Positions 19,926-29,959 of a stretch of 64,000 bases of DNA are shown piece by piece. A program made the translations under genes and the position numbers. The DNA comes from an uncultured Clostridia bacterium (GTDB lineage Bacteria > Bacillota > Clostridia > Lachnospirales > Lachnospiraceae), in NCBI GenBank assembly GCA_948467395.1, contig CAOKDX010000001.1, forward strand, positions 372,001-436,000, read 5' to 3'. Under the pieces are notes generated by a model. That model was given only the letters and a program-made list of their open reading frames with translations, had not been told where the DNA came from and made no database searches. Every line of letters begins with the position of its first letter. The stretch's first letter is position 1.

Positions 19926-21044
19926 ATGGCAGATAAGCGGGATTATTATGAGGTTCTCGGGGTAGACAGAAATGCGGACGATTCTGCCCTGAAGAAGGCA
20001 TATCGTGTCCTTGCCAAAAAATATCATCCGGATACAAATCCTGGCGACAAGGAAGCCGAGGCAAAATTTAAGGAGGCGTCGGAGGCATATGCCGTGCTGA
20101 GTGATCCGGATAAGAGGCGCCAGTATGACCAGTTCGGCCATGCGGCCTTTGAGGGAGGAGCCGGCGGCGGAGGCTTTTCCGGGATGGACATGGATGATAT
20201 TTTTGGAAGCTTTGGAGATATCTTTGGAGATCTGTTTGGAGGGGGCTTTGGCGGGAGAAGCCGGCGGGCGGACCCCAATGCACCCCAGCGGGGGGCAAAT
20301 CTCCGGACACAGGTGAAGATTACATTTGAAGAGGCGTGCTTCGGTGCGGAAAAGGAGATTGAGATTCCGTCAAAGGTGGAATGTAAGACCTGCGGCGGCA
20401 ATGGATGTAAGCCGGGGACACAGCCGGTTACATGCGGGCAGTGCAGCGGCAGGGGACAGGTGGTGCACACCCAGCAGTCCCTGTTCGGCATGGTACAGAA
20501 TGTCTCCACCTGTCCGGCCTGCGGCGGCACAGGAAAGATCATTAAGGAAAAATGTCCGGACTGTCATGGAAATGGCTATACAAGCAAGAAAGAGAAGCTT
20601 CAGGTTACGATTCCGGCAGGCATCGACCACGGCCAGAGCGTGCGCCTTCGCGCCAAGGGAGAGCCGGGCAAAAACGGAGGCTCCCGGGGGGATCTGCTGG
20701 TGGAGGTTTATGTCGAGAATCACAAGGAATTCCAGAGACACGACTATGATATCTACTCTACCGTGAAGATATCCTATCCCAGGGCGGCTCTTGGCGGGGA
20801 TATTATCATCCATACCATTGACGGGGATGTGGCGTATAATGTCAAAGCGGGAACACAGACCGGCACGAGAGTCCGTCTCCGGGGAAAAGGCGTTCCCTCC
20901 CTTCGAAACAAGAAGATGAGGGGAAATCATTATGTAGATCTTGTGGTGGATGTGCCTGTCAGCCTCTCAAAGGAGCAGAAGAGAATCCTGCAGCAGCTGG
21001 ATGAGAGCTTTGAGAAGAAAGAAAAAAAGAAGAAAAAACTATGA
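19926..21044 (+). CDS. dnaJ: Chaperone DnaJ (Hsp40)
   Basis: Co-chaperone that delivers substrates and stimulates DnaK ATPase, 372 residues. The J domain has [13 protein letters not shown] and the HPD triad in [12 protein letters not shown] Gly/Phe-rich linker follows ([20 protein letters not shown]). The zinc-finger domain has four CxxCxGxG repeats ([32 protein letters not shown]). The C-terminal substrate domain ends in an unusually Lys-rich tail (KKEKKKKKL). ATG follows GGAGGGAAAGAA. Its stop overlaps the ATG of the next membrane protein gene. Confidence 0.97.
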   Translation: MADKRDYYEVLGVDRNADDSALKKAYRVLAKKYHPDTNPGDKEAEAKFKEASEAYAVLSDPDKRRQYDQFGHAAFEGGAGGGGFSGMDMDDIFGSFGDIFGDLFGGGFGGRSRRADPNAPQRGANLRTQVKITFEEACFGAEKEIEIPSKVECKTCGGNGCKPGTQPVTCGQCSGRGQVVHTQQSLFGMVQNVSTCPACGGTGKIIKEKCPDCHGNGYTSKKEKLQVTIPAGIDHGQSVRLRAKGEPGKNGGSRGDLLVEVYVENHKEFQRHDYDIYSTVKISYPRAALGGDIIIHTIDGDVAYNVKAGTQTGTRVRLRGKGVPSLRNKKMRGNHYVDLVVDVPVSLSKEQKRILQQLDESFEKKEKKKKKL

Positions 21045-21721
21045 GTGAACAGAATTTTATCACCAGGATAAGGAGTCTCACACCGCGCCGGTGGATCGGG
21101 ATGGTGCTGGGAAATCTGATCCTTGCCATCGGAATCAGTATTTTGAAGTGGTCCCACACGGGAAATGATCCCTATTCTGGAATGGTTATGGCGCTGGCGG
21201 ATGTGACGGGGGTCAGTTATGGAACATTTCTGGTCTTTTTGAATTGTTTTATCTTCCTGATTGAGATTCTTTGGGGGAGGAAATACATTGGACCGGGAAC
21301 GATTGTGAACTGGTTTTTGCTGGGCCCGGTTGTGGATACCTTTTATCCCTTTGTCTATCATACCTTTGGACCGCCGTCGGCTCTGTGGCAGCAGCTGCTG
21401 CTGGCACTGCTGGGGGTTGTCGTCATCAGCTTTGCCTGTTCTGTCTATCAGACGTCGGATGCGGGCATTGCGCCGTATGATTCCCTTGCTGTCATTGGTG
21501 AGGACCGTACTCCGGTTCCCTACTTCTGGTGCCGCATGTTCTGTGACGCGGTGTGCGCCCTGGTCTGCTTTCTGGCCGGCGGTGTTGTGGGGATTGGTAT
21601 GCTGTTCTGCGCCTTTGGGCTGGGACCGGTTATCGCATTCTTCAATAAATATTTTTCCGTGCCGGTGCTGCTGGGCAGAGGTGTGAACGGAAAGGAACAG
21701 GAGAACATGTATGGAGAGTAA
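21041..21721 (+). CDS. YczE/YyaS/YitT-family membrane protein
   Basis: A 226-residue integral membrane protein with about six helices. The pattern [35 protein letters not shown] and [13 protein letters not shown] fit the YczE/YyaS branch of YitT-like proteins, for which no transport activity is firmly known. In Bacillus, YczE is linked to surfactin production, but that role need not hold here. It overlaps dnaJ by four bases and the nucleosidase gene by eleven, so it is translated as part of the heat-shock/SAH operon. Confidence 0.8.
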   Translation: MSEQNFITRIRSLTPRRWIGMVLGNLILAIGISILKWSHTGNDPYSGMVMALADVTGVSYGTFLVFLNCFIFLIEILWGRKYIGPGTIVNWFLLGPVVDTFYPFVYHTFGPPSALWQQLLLALLGVVVISFACSVYQTSDAGIAPYDSLAVIGEDRTPVPYFWCRMFCDAVCALVCFLAGGVVGIGMLFCAFGLGPVIAFFNKYFSVPVLLGRGVNGKEQENMYGE

Positions 21722-22436
21722 TGGAATCATTGGAATTATCGGGGCCATGGAGGAGGAAGTGGCACGGCTGAAGGAACAGATGGAAGGGATGGAAGTGAGG
21801 ACAAAGGCTTCCATGGAATTCTGCCGGGGCAGGCTGATGGGAAAAGAGGTAGTAGTAGTCCGCTCAGGGATTGGAAAGGTGAATGCGGGTATCTGCACCC
21901 AGATCCTGGTGGATGAGTATCATGTCTGTGCGGTGATCAATACCGGGATTGCCGGATCACTGCGGGCGGAGATTGATATCGGAGATATCGTGCTATCCAC
22001 GGATGCCCTCCAGCATGATATGGACGCCGCTGCCTTTGGCTATCCGGCAGGTCAGATTCCCAGGATGGATACTCTTTCCTTTGCCGCCGACGTGACGCTT
22101 CGGGAGACGGCAAAGACGGCCTGCCAGCGTGTGAACCCGGATATCTGCGTCCATGAGGGAAGGGTAGTCAGCGGCGATCAGTTTATCTCAGACAAGGCAA
22201 AGAAGGAATGGCTTATAGACCAATTTGCCGGTTACTGCACGGAGATGGAGGGGGCGGCCGTCGCCCAGGCGGCGCATCTCAATGGTGTCCCCTTTCTTAT
22301 TATCCGTGCTATCTCAGATAAGGCGGACGACAGTGCCCATGAGGACTATCCGGCCTTTGAGGCGAAAGCCATTACGCACTGCGTCAATCTGACGGCAGCC
22401 ATTCTTCAGGACTACAACCCGGCGGCGCCAGTTTAA
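21711..22436 (+). CDS. mtnN: 5'-methylthioadenosine/S-adenosylhomocysteine nucleosidase
   Basis: Cleaves adenine from methylthioadenosine and S-adenosylhomocysteine. The 241-residue protein opens IGIIGAMEEEVARLK with the catalytic Glu of the family, has VVRSGIGKVNAG, NTGIAGSL and the purine/ribose-binding CTEMEGAAVAQAA, and the catalytic Asp in IRAISDKADDSA. The product S-ribosylhomocysteine is the substrate of LuxS, encoded 19 kb away in this window, so the cell has the full route to homocysteine and the AI-2 precursor. The start overlaps the upstream gene by eleven bases. A terminator-like hairpin follows. Confidence 0.95.
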   Translation: MESNGIIGIIGAMEEEVARLKEQMEGMEVRTKASMEFCRGRLMGKEVVVVRSGIGKVNAGICTQILVDEYHVCAVINTGIAGSLRAEIDIGDIVLSTDALQHDMDAAAFGYPAGQIPRMDTLSFAADVTLRETAKTACQRVNPDICVHEGRVVSGDQFISDKAKKEWLIDQFAGYCTEMEGAAVAQAAHLNGVPFLIIRAISDKADDSAHEDYPAFEAKAITHCVNLTAAILQDYNPAAPV

Positions 22437-22469
22437 ATCCGTTGGGCTGGGATAAAATGAATAAAAGAG

Positions 22470-22510
22470 AAGCCTTCTGTTGATACTAAATAAAAACAGG
22501 AGGCTTTTTT
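22470..22510 (+). promoter_or_regulatory. Terminator hairpin that also encloses the enolase ribosome site
   Basis: AAGCCTTCTGTT (22470-22481) pairs with AACAGGAGGCTT (22495-22506), 12 base pairs including one G-T wobble, followed by a run of Ts up to the ATG of eno at 22511. It is a good intrinsic terminator for the dnaJ-mtnN transcript, and its 3' arm contains the GGAGG that must be the enolase ribosome site. Any transcript coming from upstream would hide this site, so enolase must either start from a promoter inside the loop region or need the hairpin to open. Confidence 0.7.
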
Positions 22511-23809
22511 ATGGAACACAAATATCGAATCAATACGATACGGGGAAGAGAAATACTGGATTCAAGAGGAAACCCTACAGTGGAGGTGGAAGTGGCGCTG
22601 TGCGGCGGGGCAAAGGGACGTGCCTCCGTGCCTTCGGGAGCGTCTACCGGCGCTTTTGAAGCGGTGGAACTCAGGGACCCGCAGCTGCCCCGATACGGCG
22701 GACAGGGCGTGAAGAAGGCAGTGGAAAATATCAATGAAACCCTGGGGTATGTGCTGGAGGGAAAGAATGCGCTGAATCAGGTGGAGATCGATTCCCTGAT
22801 GATCCGGGAAGACGGTACAAAGAATAAGGCCCGTCTGGGCGCCAATGCGATACTGGGTACATCTCTGGCAGTGGCAAAGGCAGCGGCAAAGGCTGTGGGA
22901 CTGCCTCTGTACCAGTATCTGGGCGGAACAAACGGGAGAACGCTGCCGGTTCCCATGATGAACATTATAAACGGAGGAAAGCACGCTGACAGCTCCCTGA
23001 CCATTCAGGAGTTTATGATCATGCCGGTGGGGGCAAAGTCCTTTCACAGCTGTCTGGAATGGAGCGCCACGGTTTTTCATGTTCTGAAGAGACTGCTCCA
23101 TGATGGCGGATATGCCACTTCGGTAGGCGATGAGGGAGGCTTCGCCCCCCAGCTGGCGGATGACGAGGAGGCTCTGGCTTTTATCGTCAGAGCGATAGAG
23201 AAAGCCGGATACCGCCCAGGAGAGGATTTTGTGATCGCCATGGATGGGGCCAGCACAGAGATGTATGAGGAGGCCGTGAAAAATAACAGAACAGGTGAAT
23301 ATCTCTTCTGGAAATCCGGTGAGTATAAGACGGCGGATGAGATGATTGATTTTTGGTCCCGGCTGTGTGACAAATATCCGGTATACTCCATTGAGGACGG
23401 TCTGGCAGAGGAGGACTGGCCGGGCTGGCAGAAACTGACGGAGAGACTGGGGAACCGGATCCAGCTTGTGGGAGACGACCTATTTGTCACTAATACAGAA
23501 CGGATTCAGAAGGGAATCAATATGAACACGGGAAATGCGGTACTGATCAAGCCGAATCAGATTGGGACGCTGACGGAGACAATGGAAGCCATCCGTATGA
23601 CGAAAAATAACCGCTGGCATGCCATCGTCAGCCACCGGTCCGGTGAGACGGAGGATACGACGATTGCGGATATTGCCGTGGGATTGAATGCGGGACAGAT
23701 CAAGACCGGGGCGCCGTCCCGGACAGACCGTGTGGCGAAATACAACCAGCTTTTGCGGATAGAAGAGCAGCTGGGCAGCAGCGCTGAGTTTGGAAGAAAC
23801 AGAATTTAG
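22511..23809 (+). CDS. eno: Enolase (phosphopyruvate hydratase)
   Basis: Interconverts 2-phosphoglycerate and phosphoenolpyruvate in glycolysis. The 432-residue protein shows [31 protein letters not shown] (mobile loop), the Mg ligands in [20 protein letters not shown] and [10 protein letters not shown], the catalytic Lys in [11 protein letters not shown] and the signature [10 protein letters not shown]. Full length and all catalytic residues are present. It stands alone, between a terminator-like hairpin that holds its ribosome site and a downstream terminator. Confidence 0.97.
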   Translation: MEHKYRINTIRGREILDSRGNPTVEVEVALCGGAKGRASVPSGASTGAFEAVELRDPQLPRYGGQGVKKAVENINETLGYVLEGKNALNQVEIDSLMIREDGTKNKARLGANAILGTSLAVAKAAAKAVGLPLYQYLGGTNGRTLPVPMMNIINGGKHADSSLTIQEFMIMPVGAKSFHSCLEWSATVFHVLKRLLHDGGYATSVGDEGGFAPQLADDEEALAFIVRAIEKAGYRPGEDFVIAMDGASTEMYEEAVKNNRTGEYLFWKSGEYKTADEMIDFWSRLCDKYPVYSIEDGLAEEDWPGWQKLTERLGNRIQLVGDDLFVTNTERIQKGINMNTGNAVLIKPNQIGTLTETMEAIRMTKNNRWHAIVSHRSGETEDTTIADIAVGLNAGQIKTGAPSRTDRVAKYNQLLRIEEQLGSSAEFGRNRI

Positions 23810-23846
23810 GAAAATATGAACGGGCTTTGGATGCATGTGGGAACAG

Positions 23847-23890
23847 ACGCCGGATATCGCATTGATGTGGTATCCGGCGTTGATTTGTGC
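23847..23890 (+). terminator. Terminator after enolase
   Basis: ACGCCGGATA (23847-23856) and TATCCGGCGT (23871-23880) form a perfect ten-base stem with a 14-base loop, followed by a weak TGATTTG tract. The rest of 23891-24029 holds no supported gene. Confidence 0.55.
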
Positions 23891-24029
23891 TATGATAAAA
23901 AGGATGAAACGAAGCATAAGAAGGAATTTCTGCATGAAACTATGTATAATAGACAAGATCTCGTAAGAAAAAGATTTCTGAGACAGGCATAGAACACTAC
24001 TTATTGGGCATTGTTATTGCAGCTGTCAG

Positions 24030-24356
24030 TTATTCAATTTCCTCCGTCTCCGCTAATTCTTCCTCCGGCATATCATCTGTTATTTCCTCGGTTTCCAGTC
24101 CGATATCTTCCGTATATTCATCAAAGGAAGTATCGTCGGACAACTCTCCGTCTCCGGGATCGGTGCAAAGTACCACCGGTTTATCCATCTGATACTGGTA
24201 ATATTTTATGATATTTCCGCTGAATTCCCGCAAAGGTTTCCAGTTGCACAAGTCATAATCCTTTTTGTAAGGGAGACTGTTGTAGAATTTATCACGGGAA
24301 TCTGTGCCGACGTCATATGTCATCAATTCCTTGGCAAATAATTCTGAAGGTGTCAT
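24030..24356 (-). CDS. Small acidic protein of unknown function
   Basis: A 108-residue soluble protein that I do not recognise. The first 65 residues look folded (ELFAKELMTYDVGTDSRDKFYNSLPYKKDYDLCNWK), with no signal or membrane segment. The last 40 are highly acidic, with many Glu and Asp and few hydrophobic residues. AAGGAG lies ten bases before the ATG and a good promoter precedes it, which is why I call it real rather than the opposite-strand Ser-rich frame. No neighbour suggests a role. Confidence 0.6.
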   Translation of the reverse strand: MTPSELFAKELMTYDVGTDSRDKFYNSLPYKKDYDLCNWKPLREFSGNIIKYYQYQMDKPVVLCTDPGDGELSDDTSFDEYTEDIGLETEEITDDMPEEELAETEEIE

Positions 24357-24378
24357 AATATAATTACTCCTTTTATGT

Positions 24379-24397
24379 AGTAATAATGGTAATTACT
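24379..24397. promoter_or_regulatory. Inverted repeat at the start of the small acidic protein transcript
   Basis: AGTAAT-N7-ATTACT, exact, lies just downstream of the predicted start site of the minus-strand promoter, where a repressor operator would sit. Confidence 0.35.
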
Positions 24398-24406
24398 CTG
24401 TACTCT

Positions 24407-24435
24407 ATTATAAGCAATTATGCGCCGGGATGCAA
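24407..24435 (-). promoter_or_regulatory. Sigma-A promoter of the small acidic protein gene
   Basis: Read on the minus strand: TTGCAT (24435-24430), 17-base spacer, TATAAT (24412-24407). Confidence 0.55.
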
Positions 24436-24602
24436 TGGAAAAATATTAAAATTGCAAACTGAGGAAAGCTATTTTCCGACATGCTTAAGGAAATGCCGCT
24501 TGTGTAATGGGAAAGTTTTTGTTAAACTATCGTCAGATATTGATTTAATGAGCCATGGAAAAACAGTCAGACTTTATGAAGTGCCAGGGAGGAGGAAATA
24601 AA

Positions 24603-25925
24603 TTGAAGTGCAGATTAAAAAACAGATTGATCCTGATTGCTGTATTACTTTTTGCGGCAGTGGTCCTGTGCGCAGCCTGCGGGAGAAAGGAAGAGAAGCA
24701 AAAGGCTCCGGCTCCGGATACCGGGGCTGCAGTTTCTGGAGAAACCAGGACAGAGCAGCCGGTAACAGGAACATCCATTTCGGGAACATCTGTGGCGGAG
24801 AAACCATCTATGGAAGCCAGAAGCCGTAATTATGCAGAGCAGATTGTCAGTGGAATCATGACAGAGCTCTGGGTGAACCTGACAGAAGAGCTGGCTTCAC
24901 AGATGACGGTAGACGGGCTGCAGGCATCCTGGAACAGTGTCGCAGAGGGGGCTGGAACGTACGAGGGGATTGAGGATGTACAGAGTGAGGATAACAATGA
25001 GTATCATATCGTCCTTGTCACGCTCCGATACCGCCGGAATCAGGGACGGAGTATACGGTTTGTCTATGATAGGGATGAGAATATAGCCGGAATCTGGTTT
25101 GATGTGGCGGAGGTTTCTAAGAAAGGGGAGGATACCGGCCCAGAAACACTGGGTGAGTGGTCGGAGGAGGACATCTCGGTAGGCAGGAATCCCTTTGCAC
25201 TGAAAGGGAAGCTGACGCTTCCCCAGGGCGGGAAGGCGCCGGTGGTGATCCTTCTGGCGGATCATGAAGATGCGGATATGGATGGCACGATGGGGAAAAA
25301 CGAAAACAAACCCCTTCGGGACCTTGCACACGGACTGGCGGAGAGGGGAATTGCGTCCCTGCGGTACAATCGCAGAGGGCATCAATACAGTGGGTCAGTA
25401 ACGGCAGAGGACAGCATGTATGAGACGCTTTTTCAGGATGTGTGGTATGCGGTGGATCAGATGTATAATGAGCGGAGAGTAGACAGAAAAAGGATTTTTA
25501 TTCTTGGCATGGGGAGAGCGGCGGATTTTATGCCGGGCATCGTAAAGAAAAAGCCGAGACGCCTGACCGGCGCCGTTATGATGGCGGCGAAACCGATGGC
25601 GGCCGCAGAGAAATTTTATTCCCGGGAGGAAAAAAATATTACCAGCGATGCCGCTTATTTTATGGATGAAAATTCTACCTTTCCTCTGCTTATGCTGCAG
25701 GGGGAAGAGGATTTTCAGACACGGGTGAATGACTTTGAACAGTGGAAGGAGATCTGGAAGGGGCGCTCCCATGTGAAATACCATTCCTATCGGGGACTGA
25801 ACCATTATTTTATGACGGCCTCCGGGAAGGAGGATAAGGGGGAATATGAAAAAGAGGGCAGAGTGAGCCAGACTGTTATAAGGGATATTGCCGAATGGTG
25901 CAGTGCGACGGCAGAGGGAAAATGA
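24603..25925 (+). CDS. Exported alpha/beta-hydrolase-fold protein with N-terminal DUF3887-like domain, nucleophile missing
   Basis: About 440 residues. A TTG at 24603, seven bases after GGAGGAGG, is the best start. The ATG at 24555 has no ribosome site. Residues 6-26 are a signal peptide ending in LCAACG, a lipobox-like Cys (the -3 residue is Cys instead of Leu), so surface anchoring is likely. Residues about 60-150 resemble the DUF3887 domain that precedes hydrolases in this class. The hydrolase domain keeps the acid (LQGEEDFQ) and His (RGLNHYF). Where the family has GHSLGG, it reads GMGRAA, so the serine nucleophile is absent. It may be a binding protein rather than an esterase. Confidence 0.75.
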   Translation: MKCRLKNRLILIAVLLFAAVVLCAACGRKEEKQKAPAPDTGAAVSGETRTEQPVTGTSISGTSVAEKPSMEARSRNYAEQIVSGIMTELWVNLTEELASQMTVDGLQASWNSVAEGAGTYEGIEDVQSEDNNEYHIVLVTLRYRRNQGRSIRFVYDRDENIAGIWFDVAEVSKKGEDTGPETLGEWSEEDISVGRNPFALKGKLTLPQGGKAPVVILLADHEDADMDGTMGKNENKPLRDLAHGLAERGIASLRYNRRGHQYSGSVTAEDSMYETLFQDVWYAVDQMYNERRVDRKRIFILGMGRAADFMPGIVKKKPRRLTGAVMMAAKPMAAAEKFYSREEKNITSDAAYFMDENSTFPLLMLQGEEDFQTRVNDFEQWKEIWKGRSHVKYHSYRGLNHYFMTASGKEDKGEYEKEGRVSQTVIRDIAEWCSATAEGK

Positions 25926-25984
25926 TTACTCCTCTAATTGTGAAATGGATCATTCCCATCAGGAAACAACGAGGCTTGCTGACA

Positions 25985-26028
25985 AGCGAAATTAAGAATG
26001 CCCACCCTGCTGCAACCAGGATGGGCAC
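25985..26028 (-). terminator. Terminator of the cation ATPase gene
   Basis: Between convergent genes. TGCCCACCCTG (25999-26009) pairs with CAGGATGGGCA (26017-26027) with one mismatch. On the minus strand the stem is followed by TTCTTAATTTC. Confidence 0.5.
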
Positions 26029-26053
26029 TTCTCCTGTGGGACAAACGTTACTG

Positions 26054-28582
26054 TCAGCATTTTCCGGTGCGTTTTTCCAACTCCACAAGGGGAATGGGCA
26101 GGAGGGAGAGAACGGTTACCATGCCCCACTGCATACCGTTCAGTGCGGTTGTGTGGAAGATCCCCTGCAGGGCGGGCACCGTGATAACGCTGCACTGCAG
26201 GATGATACACAGAAGGACGGAGAAAAACAGTTTCTTATTTCCGAAGATGCCAGTCTGTGTCAGGGAACGGCTGCTGCGCATATTGAAAGAATGCACAAGC
26301 TGGGACAGGGACAGCACGGCAAAACACATCGTTGAATTTCCCGCCATATAGGCTACCAGTGCCAGGGAGCCGATAAACATTCCTTCCAATATCATGCGGA
26401 ATACCCTGTCGGGGGAAAACATCCCCTTTCCTGCCGGCACCGGCGGACGGCGCATGATATCCACATCCGGCGGCTCCACGCCCAGGCAGAGGGCGGGGAA
26501 GGAATCCGTCACCAGATTGATAAAGAGGAGCTGTACCGGAAGGAGGGGGACGTCCAGACCGAAAAGGATGGCGGCAAAGATCGTCATGATCTCGCCAATG
26601 TTGCAGGAAAGAAGGAAATGGATCGCCTTCTTAATATTTTCAAAGATTCCCCGTCCCTCCCGGATGGCGGAGACAATGGTGGAGAAATTATCGTCCATCA
26701 GGATCATGTCAGAGGCATTTTTCGCCACATCCGTTCCGTTCTGTCCCATGGCACAGCCAATGTCCGCCGCCTTCAGGGCGGGGGCGTCATTCACCCCGTC
26801 TCCGGTCATGGCCACGATATTTCCCTTCTGCTGATACTGCTTTACCAGCCGTACCTTGTGGGCAGGGGAGACTCTGGCAAAGATGCGGTACCGGGGCAGG
26901 CAGGAGGCCAGCTCGCTGTCGGACAGAAGATCCAGCTCCCGGCCGGTGAGGACCTCCTTTTCACTGCGGCAGATTCCCAGCTCCTTTCCGATGGCAGCGG
27001 CCGTGATCCTGTGGTCTCCCGTGATCATTACCGGCTGAATGCCGGCATCCTGGCAGCTCCGGACTGCGGCGAAGGCCTCTTTCCGGGGCGGATCCATAAA
27101 CCCGGCAAATCCGGCGAAGATCAGCTCCTTTTCCAGGGCGGCGCTTTTGTGCGCGGTTTCCGACAGGCGGTAGCCCACTGCCAGTACCCGGAGTGCATCG
27201 GCGGCAAATTCTTCGGCCCTGGCAAGAAATTCTGCCCGGATATCACGGGTCATCTGACGGCACTGTCCGTTATCATAATACTGGGTGGCATTGGCCAGGA
27301 GAATCTCCGGCGCCCCTTTTGTCACGGACAAAAATCCCTTTGCCGTATTGTGCAGGGTTGTCATCTGCTTGCGGCGTGAATCGAAGGGAAGCTCGAAGAT
27401 GCGGGGAGCAATGGTGTTTTCTGAGTTGTAGTCAACGCCCTGGGAGGCGGCGAAGGATACCAGAGCCTCCTCCATGGGACCTGTCTTGTCGTTGCACAGG
27501 ACAAAGAGCCGGGCCAGGAAAGTGGAGTCTCCGTGGCAGAAGTATTTTCTTACCGTCATGCGGTTTTCCGTAAGAGTACCCGTCTTGTCGGAACAGATGA
27601 CAGAGGCGCTGCCCAGTGTTTCCACGGCGGGGAGATGACGGATGATGGCTTTCTGCTTTGCCATGCGCTCTACGCCGAGAGAGAGCATGATGGTGACCAG
27701 GGCGGGAAGGCTTTCCGGGATGGCGGCGACGCCCAGGCTCACCGAGGTCATAAACATCTCGAAGATCGGGTGGCTGTTCCGGATGCCGAGAAAAAATACA
27801 ACGATGCAGATGGCAAGGGCCAGGATACCGAGAAACCGGCCGGTCTTATTCAGGCGGCGGGTAAGAGGGGTCTCCGGGGCCTCTTCGCGGGAAAGCATCC
27901 CGGCGATCTGGCCGATCTGGGTTTCCATTCCAGTGGCGGTGACATAACAGGTGCCGCGTCCGGTGGTTACCATTGTGCCGGAATATACGCAGTTGTGCCT
28001 GTCTCCCAGAGACAGGCCGGGGGCCGTCAGCGCCTCCGGTGACTTGTTTACCATACCCGTCTCCCCGGTGAGGGCCGATTCCTCGGTGGAAAGGCTGTGG
28101 CAGGAGAGCAGCCTTCCGTCAGCGGGCACAAGGCAGCCGGTCTCCAGCAGAACGATATCGCCGGGGACGAGTTCCCGGGATGGGATCGTCTGTTTTTCCC
28201 CGTTTCTCAGGACGAGTGCCTCCGGTGTCTGGAGGGAGCGGAGTGCCTCCAGGGAGTGCTCCGCCTTTTGTTCCTGATATACGCCGATAATGGCATTGAT
28301 CAGCACGATGGCCAGTATAATACAGGGATCGGTAATGTCGGCGTCTCCCCTGATATAGGAGGCCACAAAGGAGATCAGGGCGGCAGCCAGCAGGGTGAGG
28401 ATCATGAAATCCTTAAACTGTGCGGCGAACCTTGCCAGAAATCCGGGACCCTTCTCCTGAAGAAGCTCGTTAAAGCCGTACTGCTGCCGCTGTTTCTTTA
28501 CCTCCTTGTCAGTCAGTCCCTTCTCTGGCTGGCATTTTGTCTTTCGAATCAGCTCCGTGACGCTGAGGGAATACCATTCCAT
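26054..28582 (-). CDS. Calcium-type P-type ATPase (PacL-like)
   Basis: An 842-residue P2-type cation pump. Motifs: TGET in the actuator domain (ALTGETGMV), the phosphorylation site [27 protein letters not shown], and [10 protein letters not shown] in M4 where calcium pumps have PEGLP-like sequences. M6 carries [10 protein letters not shown] with the Asn and Asp used as calcium ligands. The N-terminal cation-ATPase domain ([14 protein letters not shown]) is present. Ca2+, or possibly Mn2+, export is the best inference. AAAGGAGAG precedes the ATG at 28582. It is divergent from a YtaF/MntP-like gene. Confidence 0.92.
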   Translation of the reverse strand: MEWYSLSVTELIRKTKCQPEKGLTDKEVKKQRQQYGFNELLQEKGPGFLARFAAQFKDFMILTLLAAALISFVASYIRGDADITDPCIILAIVLINAIIGVYQEQKAEHSLEALRSLQTPEALVLRNGEKQTIPSRELVPGDIVLLETGCLVPADGRLLSCHSLSTEESALTGETGMVNKSPEALTAPGLSLGDRHNCVYSGTMVTTGRGTCYVTATGMETQIGQIAGMLSREEAPETPLTRRLNKTGRFLGILALAICIVVFFLGIRNSHPIFEMFMTSVSLGVAAIPESLPALVTIMLSLGVERMAKQKAIIRHLPAVETLGSASVICSDKTGTLTENRMTVRKYFCHGDSTFLARLFVLCNDKTGPMEEALVSFAASQGVDYNSENTIAPRIFELPFDSRRKQMTTLHNTAKGFLSVTKGAPEILLANATQYYDNGQCRQMTRDIRAEFLARAEEFAADALRVLAVGYRLSETAHKSAALEKELIFAGFAGFMDPPRKEAFAAVRSCQDAGIQPVMITGDHRITAAAIGKELGICRSEKEVLTGRELDLLSDSELASCLPRYRIFARVSPAHKVRLVKQYQQKGNIVAMTGDGVNDAPALKAADIGCAMGQNGTDVAKNASDMILMDDNFSTIVSAIREGRGIFENIKKAIHFLLSCNIGEIMTIFAAILFGLDVPLLPVQLLFINLVTDSFPALCLGVEPPDVDIMRRPPVPAGKGMFSPDRVFRMILEGMFIGSLALVAYMAGNSTMCFAVLSLSQLVHSFNMRSSRSLTQTGIFGNKKLFFSVLLCIILQCSVITVPALQGIFHTTALNGMQWGMVTVLSLLPIPLVELEKRTGKC

Positions 28583-28711
28583 ATGTACTCTCCTTTCCGG
28601 AAATAGTAGTCAGAGTGTTTCATCTGCTATGAAAAAAATGTCGATAAATTTCCCCAAACTGATTTTATCTGCATAGGATAAAGGTAAGAAATAGAGGAAA
28701 ATCTTTATGCT

Positions 28712-29245
28712 ATGGGATTGATATTGTTACTGGCGTTATCTGTCAGTCTGGATGTATTGGGAATCGGTGTGGCCTATGCGGTTTCCGGAATCCGGATTCC
28801 ATGGAATACCCGTCTTGTCATTTCTGTGATCAATATGATTCTGACATTAGGCTTCATTCTGCTGGGACAGAATCTGGGGATGATGATACCCGGAGTCTGG
28901 TTTCAGATGGCAGGAGGAGGTATTCTTCTCCTGCTGGGAGCCCGGACTCTCTGGAACGCCCTGGGAGAAAACAAGACGGCGGACTATGACAGGGATGATT
29001 CCCACACACTGGATCCCTACGAGGGGATTATGCTGGGACTGACGCTGGCGCTGGATGGGGCCTGCGCCGGTCTTGGCATCTGCGATATGGGAGCTGCCGC
29101 CTGGCTGTTTCCCGTGCTGACAGGAAGTGCCAGCCTTGCCTTCCTGTCAATGGGGACCAGGATCTCCTGCAATCTGAGACGGCTCAACGGCGTGGCGGGA
29201 GCGGTGCTGGTCATTCTTGGTGTGGTTCGTTTTTTCTACGGATAG
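28712..29245 (+). CDS. YtaF/MntP-family membrane protein
   Basis: A 177-residue membrane protein with six helices in two repeats. Each repeat carries the family Asp: ALSVSLDVLGIGVAYAVSG near the N-terminus and LALDGACAGLG in the second half. The first motif followed by IRIP is closest to YtaF, a sporulation-associated member of the MntP (DUF204) manganese-exporter family. Cation export is plausible but not shown. The ribosome site is modest (AGAGGA, 13 bases away). It runs head-to-tail into the DedA gene on the other strand, with a 35-base overlap of coding ends. Confidence 0.8.
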   Translation: MGLILLLALSVSLDVLGIGVAYAVSGIRIPWNTRLVISVINMILTLGFILLGQNLGMMIPGVWFQMAGGGILLLLGARTLWNALGENKTADYDRDDSHTLDPYEGIMLGLTLALDGACAGLGICDMGAAAWLFPVLTGSASLAFLSMGTRISCNLRRLNGVAGAVLVILGVVRFFYG

Positions 29246-29822
29246 ACGTAAGCCTTCGAAGGAGGAACACCAGCAGGAGAAAGGAGCCGAAGATAAGGAT
29301 CCATTTTTTGTAGCGGTCGAAATAACCGAAGAACAGGGAACGGTACTGGTAACAGTAGTATCCCAGTCCGGTGAGGACCGCATTCCACAGCAGGATACCC
29401 AGGGCAGAACAGAAAAGGTAGCTGCCAAAGGGCTGTTTCATGGCTCCGGCCACAAAACCGATGTAGGTCCGGCAAAGAGGAATGATACGGCTCAGAAAGA
29501 CAGCGCTTTTCCCGTGGTCGCCAAAGGTGCGGTAAGAGGCAAGGATGGGACGTTCCAGGGATGGGAAACGTCTCATCGTTCTCTCCAGCAGGGGGGAACC
29601 GCCCGCTCTTCCGATACCGTAGGTCAGGGCGGTGCCTCCCAGTCCGGCGGCGCTGCTGATCAGTATGAGAATGGGATAGGGCATGCCGCAGCCGGCCCCA
29701 ACCAGCCCCGCCAGAGGAAGTATGATTTCGCTGGAGACAGGGAAACAGGCGTACTCCAGAAAGATCAGGAGGAACATGGCGGGCAGCCCGTAGTCTGCTA
29801 ATATGGATTCGATAAAGGACAT
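29211..29822 (-). CDS. DedA-family membrane protein
   Basis: A 203-residue integral membrane protein. The family features are the re-entrant FLEYACFPVSSEIILPLAG, the G-rich GLGGTALTYGIGRAGG, and FLSRIIPLCRTYIGFVAGAMKQPFGSYL with conserved Arg residues. Members such as UptA recycle undecaprenyl phosphate across the membrane, and others move different phospholipids. That role would suit the wall-polymer genes nearby but is inference. Its 3' end overlaps the opposing YtaF/MntP-like gene. Confidence 0.88.
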   Translation of the reverse strand: MSFIESILADYGLPAMFLLIFLEYACFPVSSEIILPLAGLVGAGCGMPYPILILISSAAGLGGTALTYGIGRAGGSPLLERTMRRFPSLERPILASYRTFGDHGKSAVFLSRIIPLCRTYIGFVAGAMKQPFGSYLFCSALGILLWNAVLTGLGYYCYQYRSLFFGYFDRYKKWILIFGSFLLLVFLLRRLTSIRRKNEPHQE

Positions 29823-29885
29823 GGGATGATTACCCTCTCAAAAGAAACCTTGCTATAATCTATGTCAGGCAGTAAGGAAGTATTC

Positions 29886-29914
29886 TTGACAAAGGTTTTC
29901 ACAGTTGGTATTAT
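29886..29914 (+). promoter_or_regulatory. Sigma-A promoter of the L,D-transpeptidase gene
   Basis: TTGACA (29886-29891), 17-base spacer, TATTAT (29909-29914), 45 bases before the ATG. Confidence 0.65.
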
Positions 29915-29959
29915 GAAATAGTATGCAAATTTTAGCAATTGGACAAAGGATGATTTTTT

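Noticed and set aside
24004-24192. Ser-rich plus-strand frame opposite the small acidic protein
   Set aside because: The minus-strand gene has a promoter, ribosome site and protein-like composition. The Ser-rich frame is the complement of its acidic tail.
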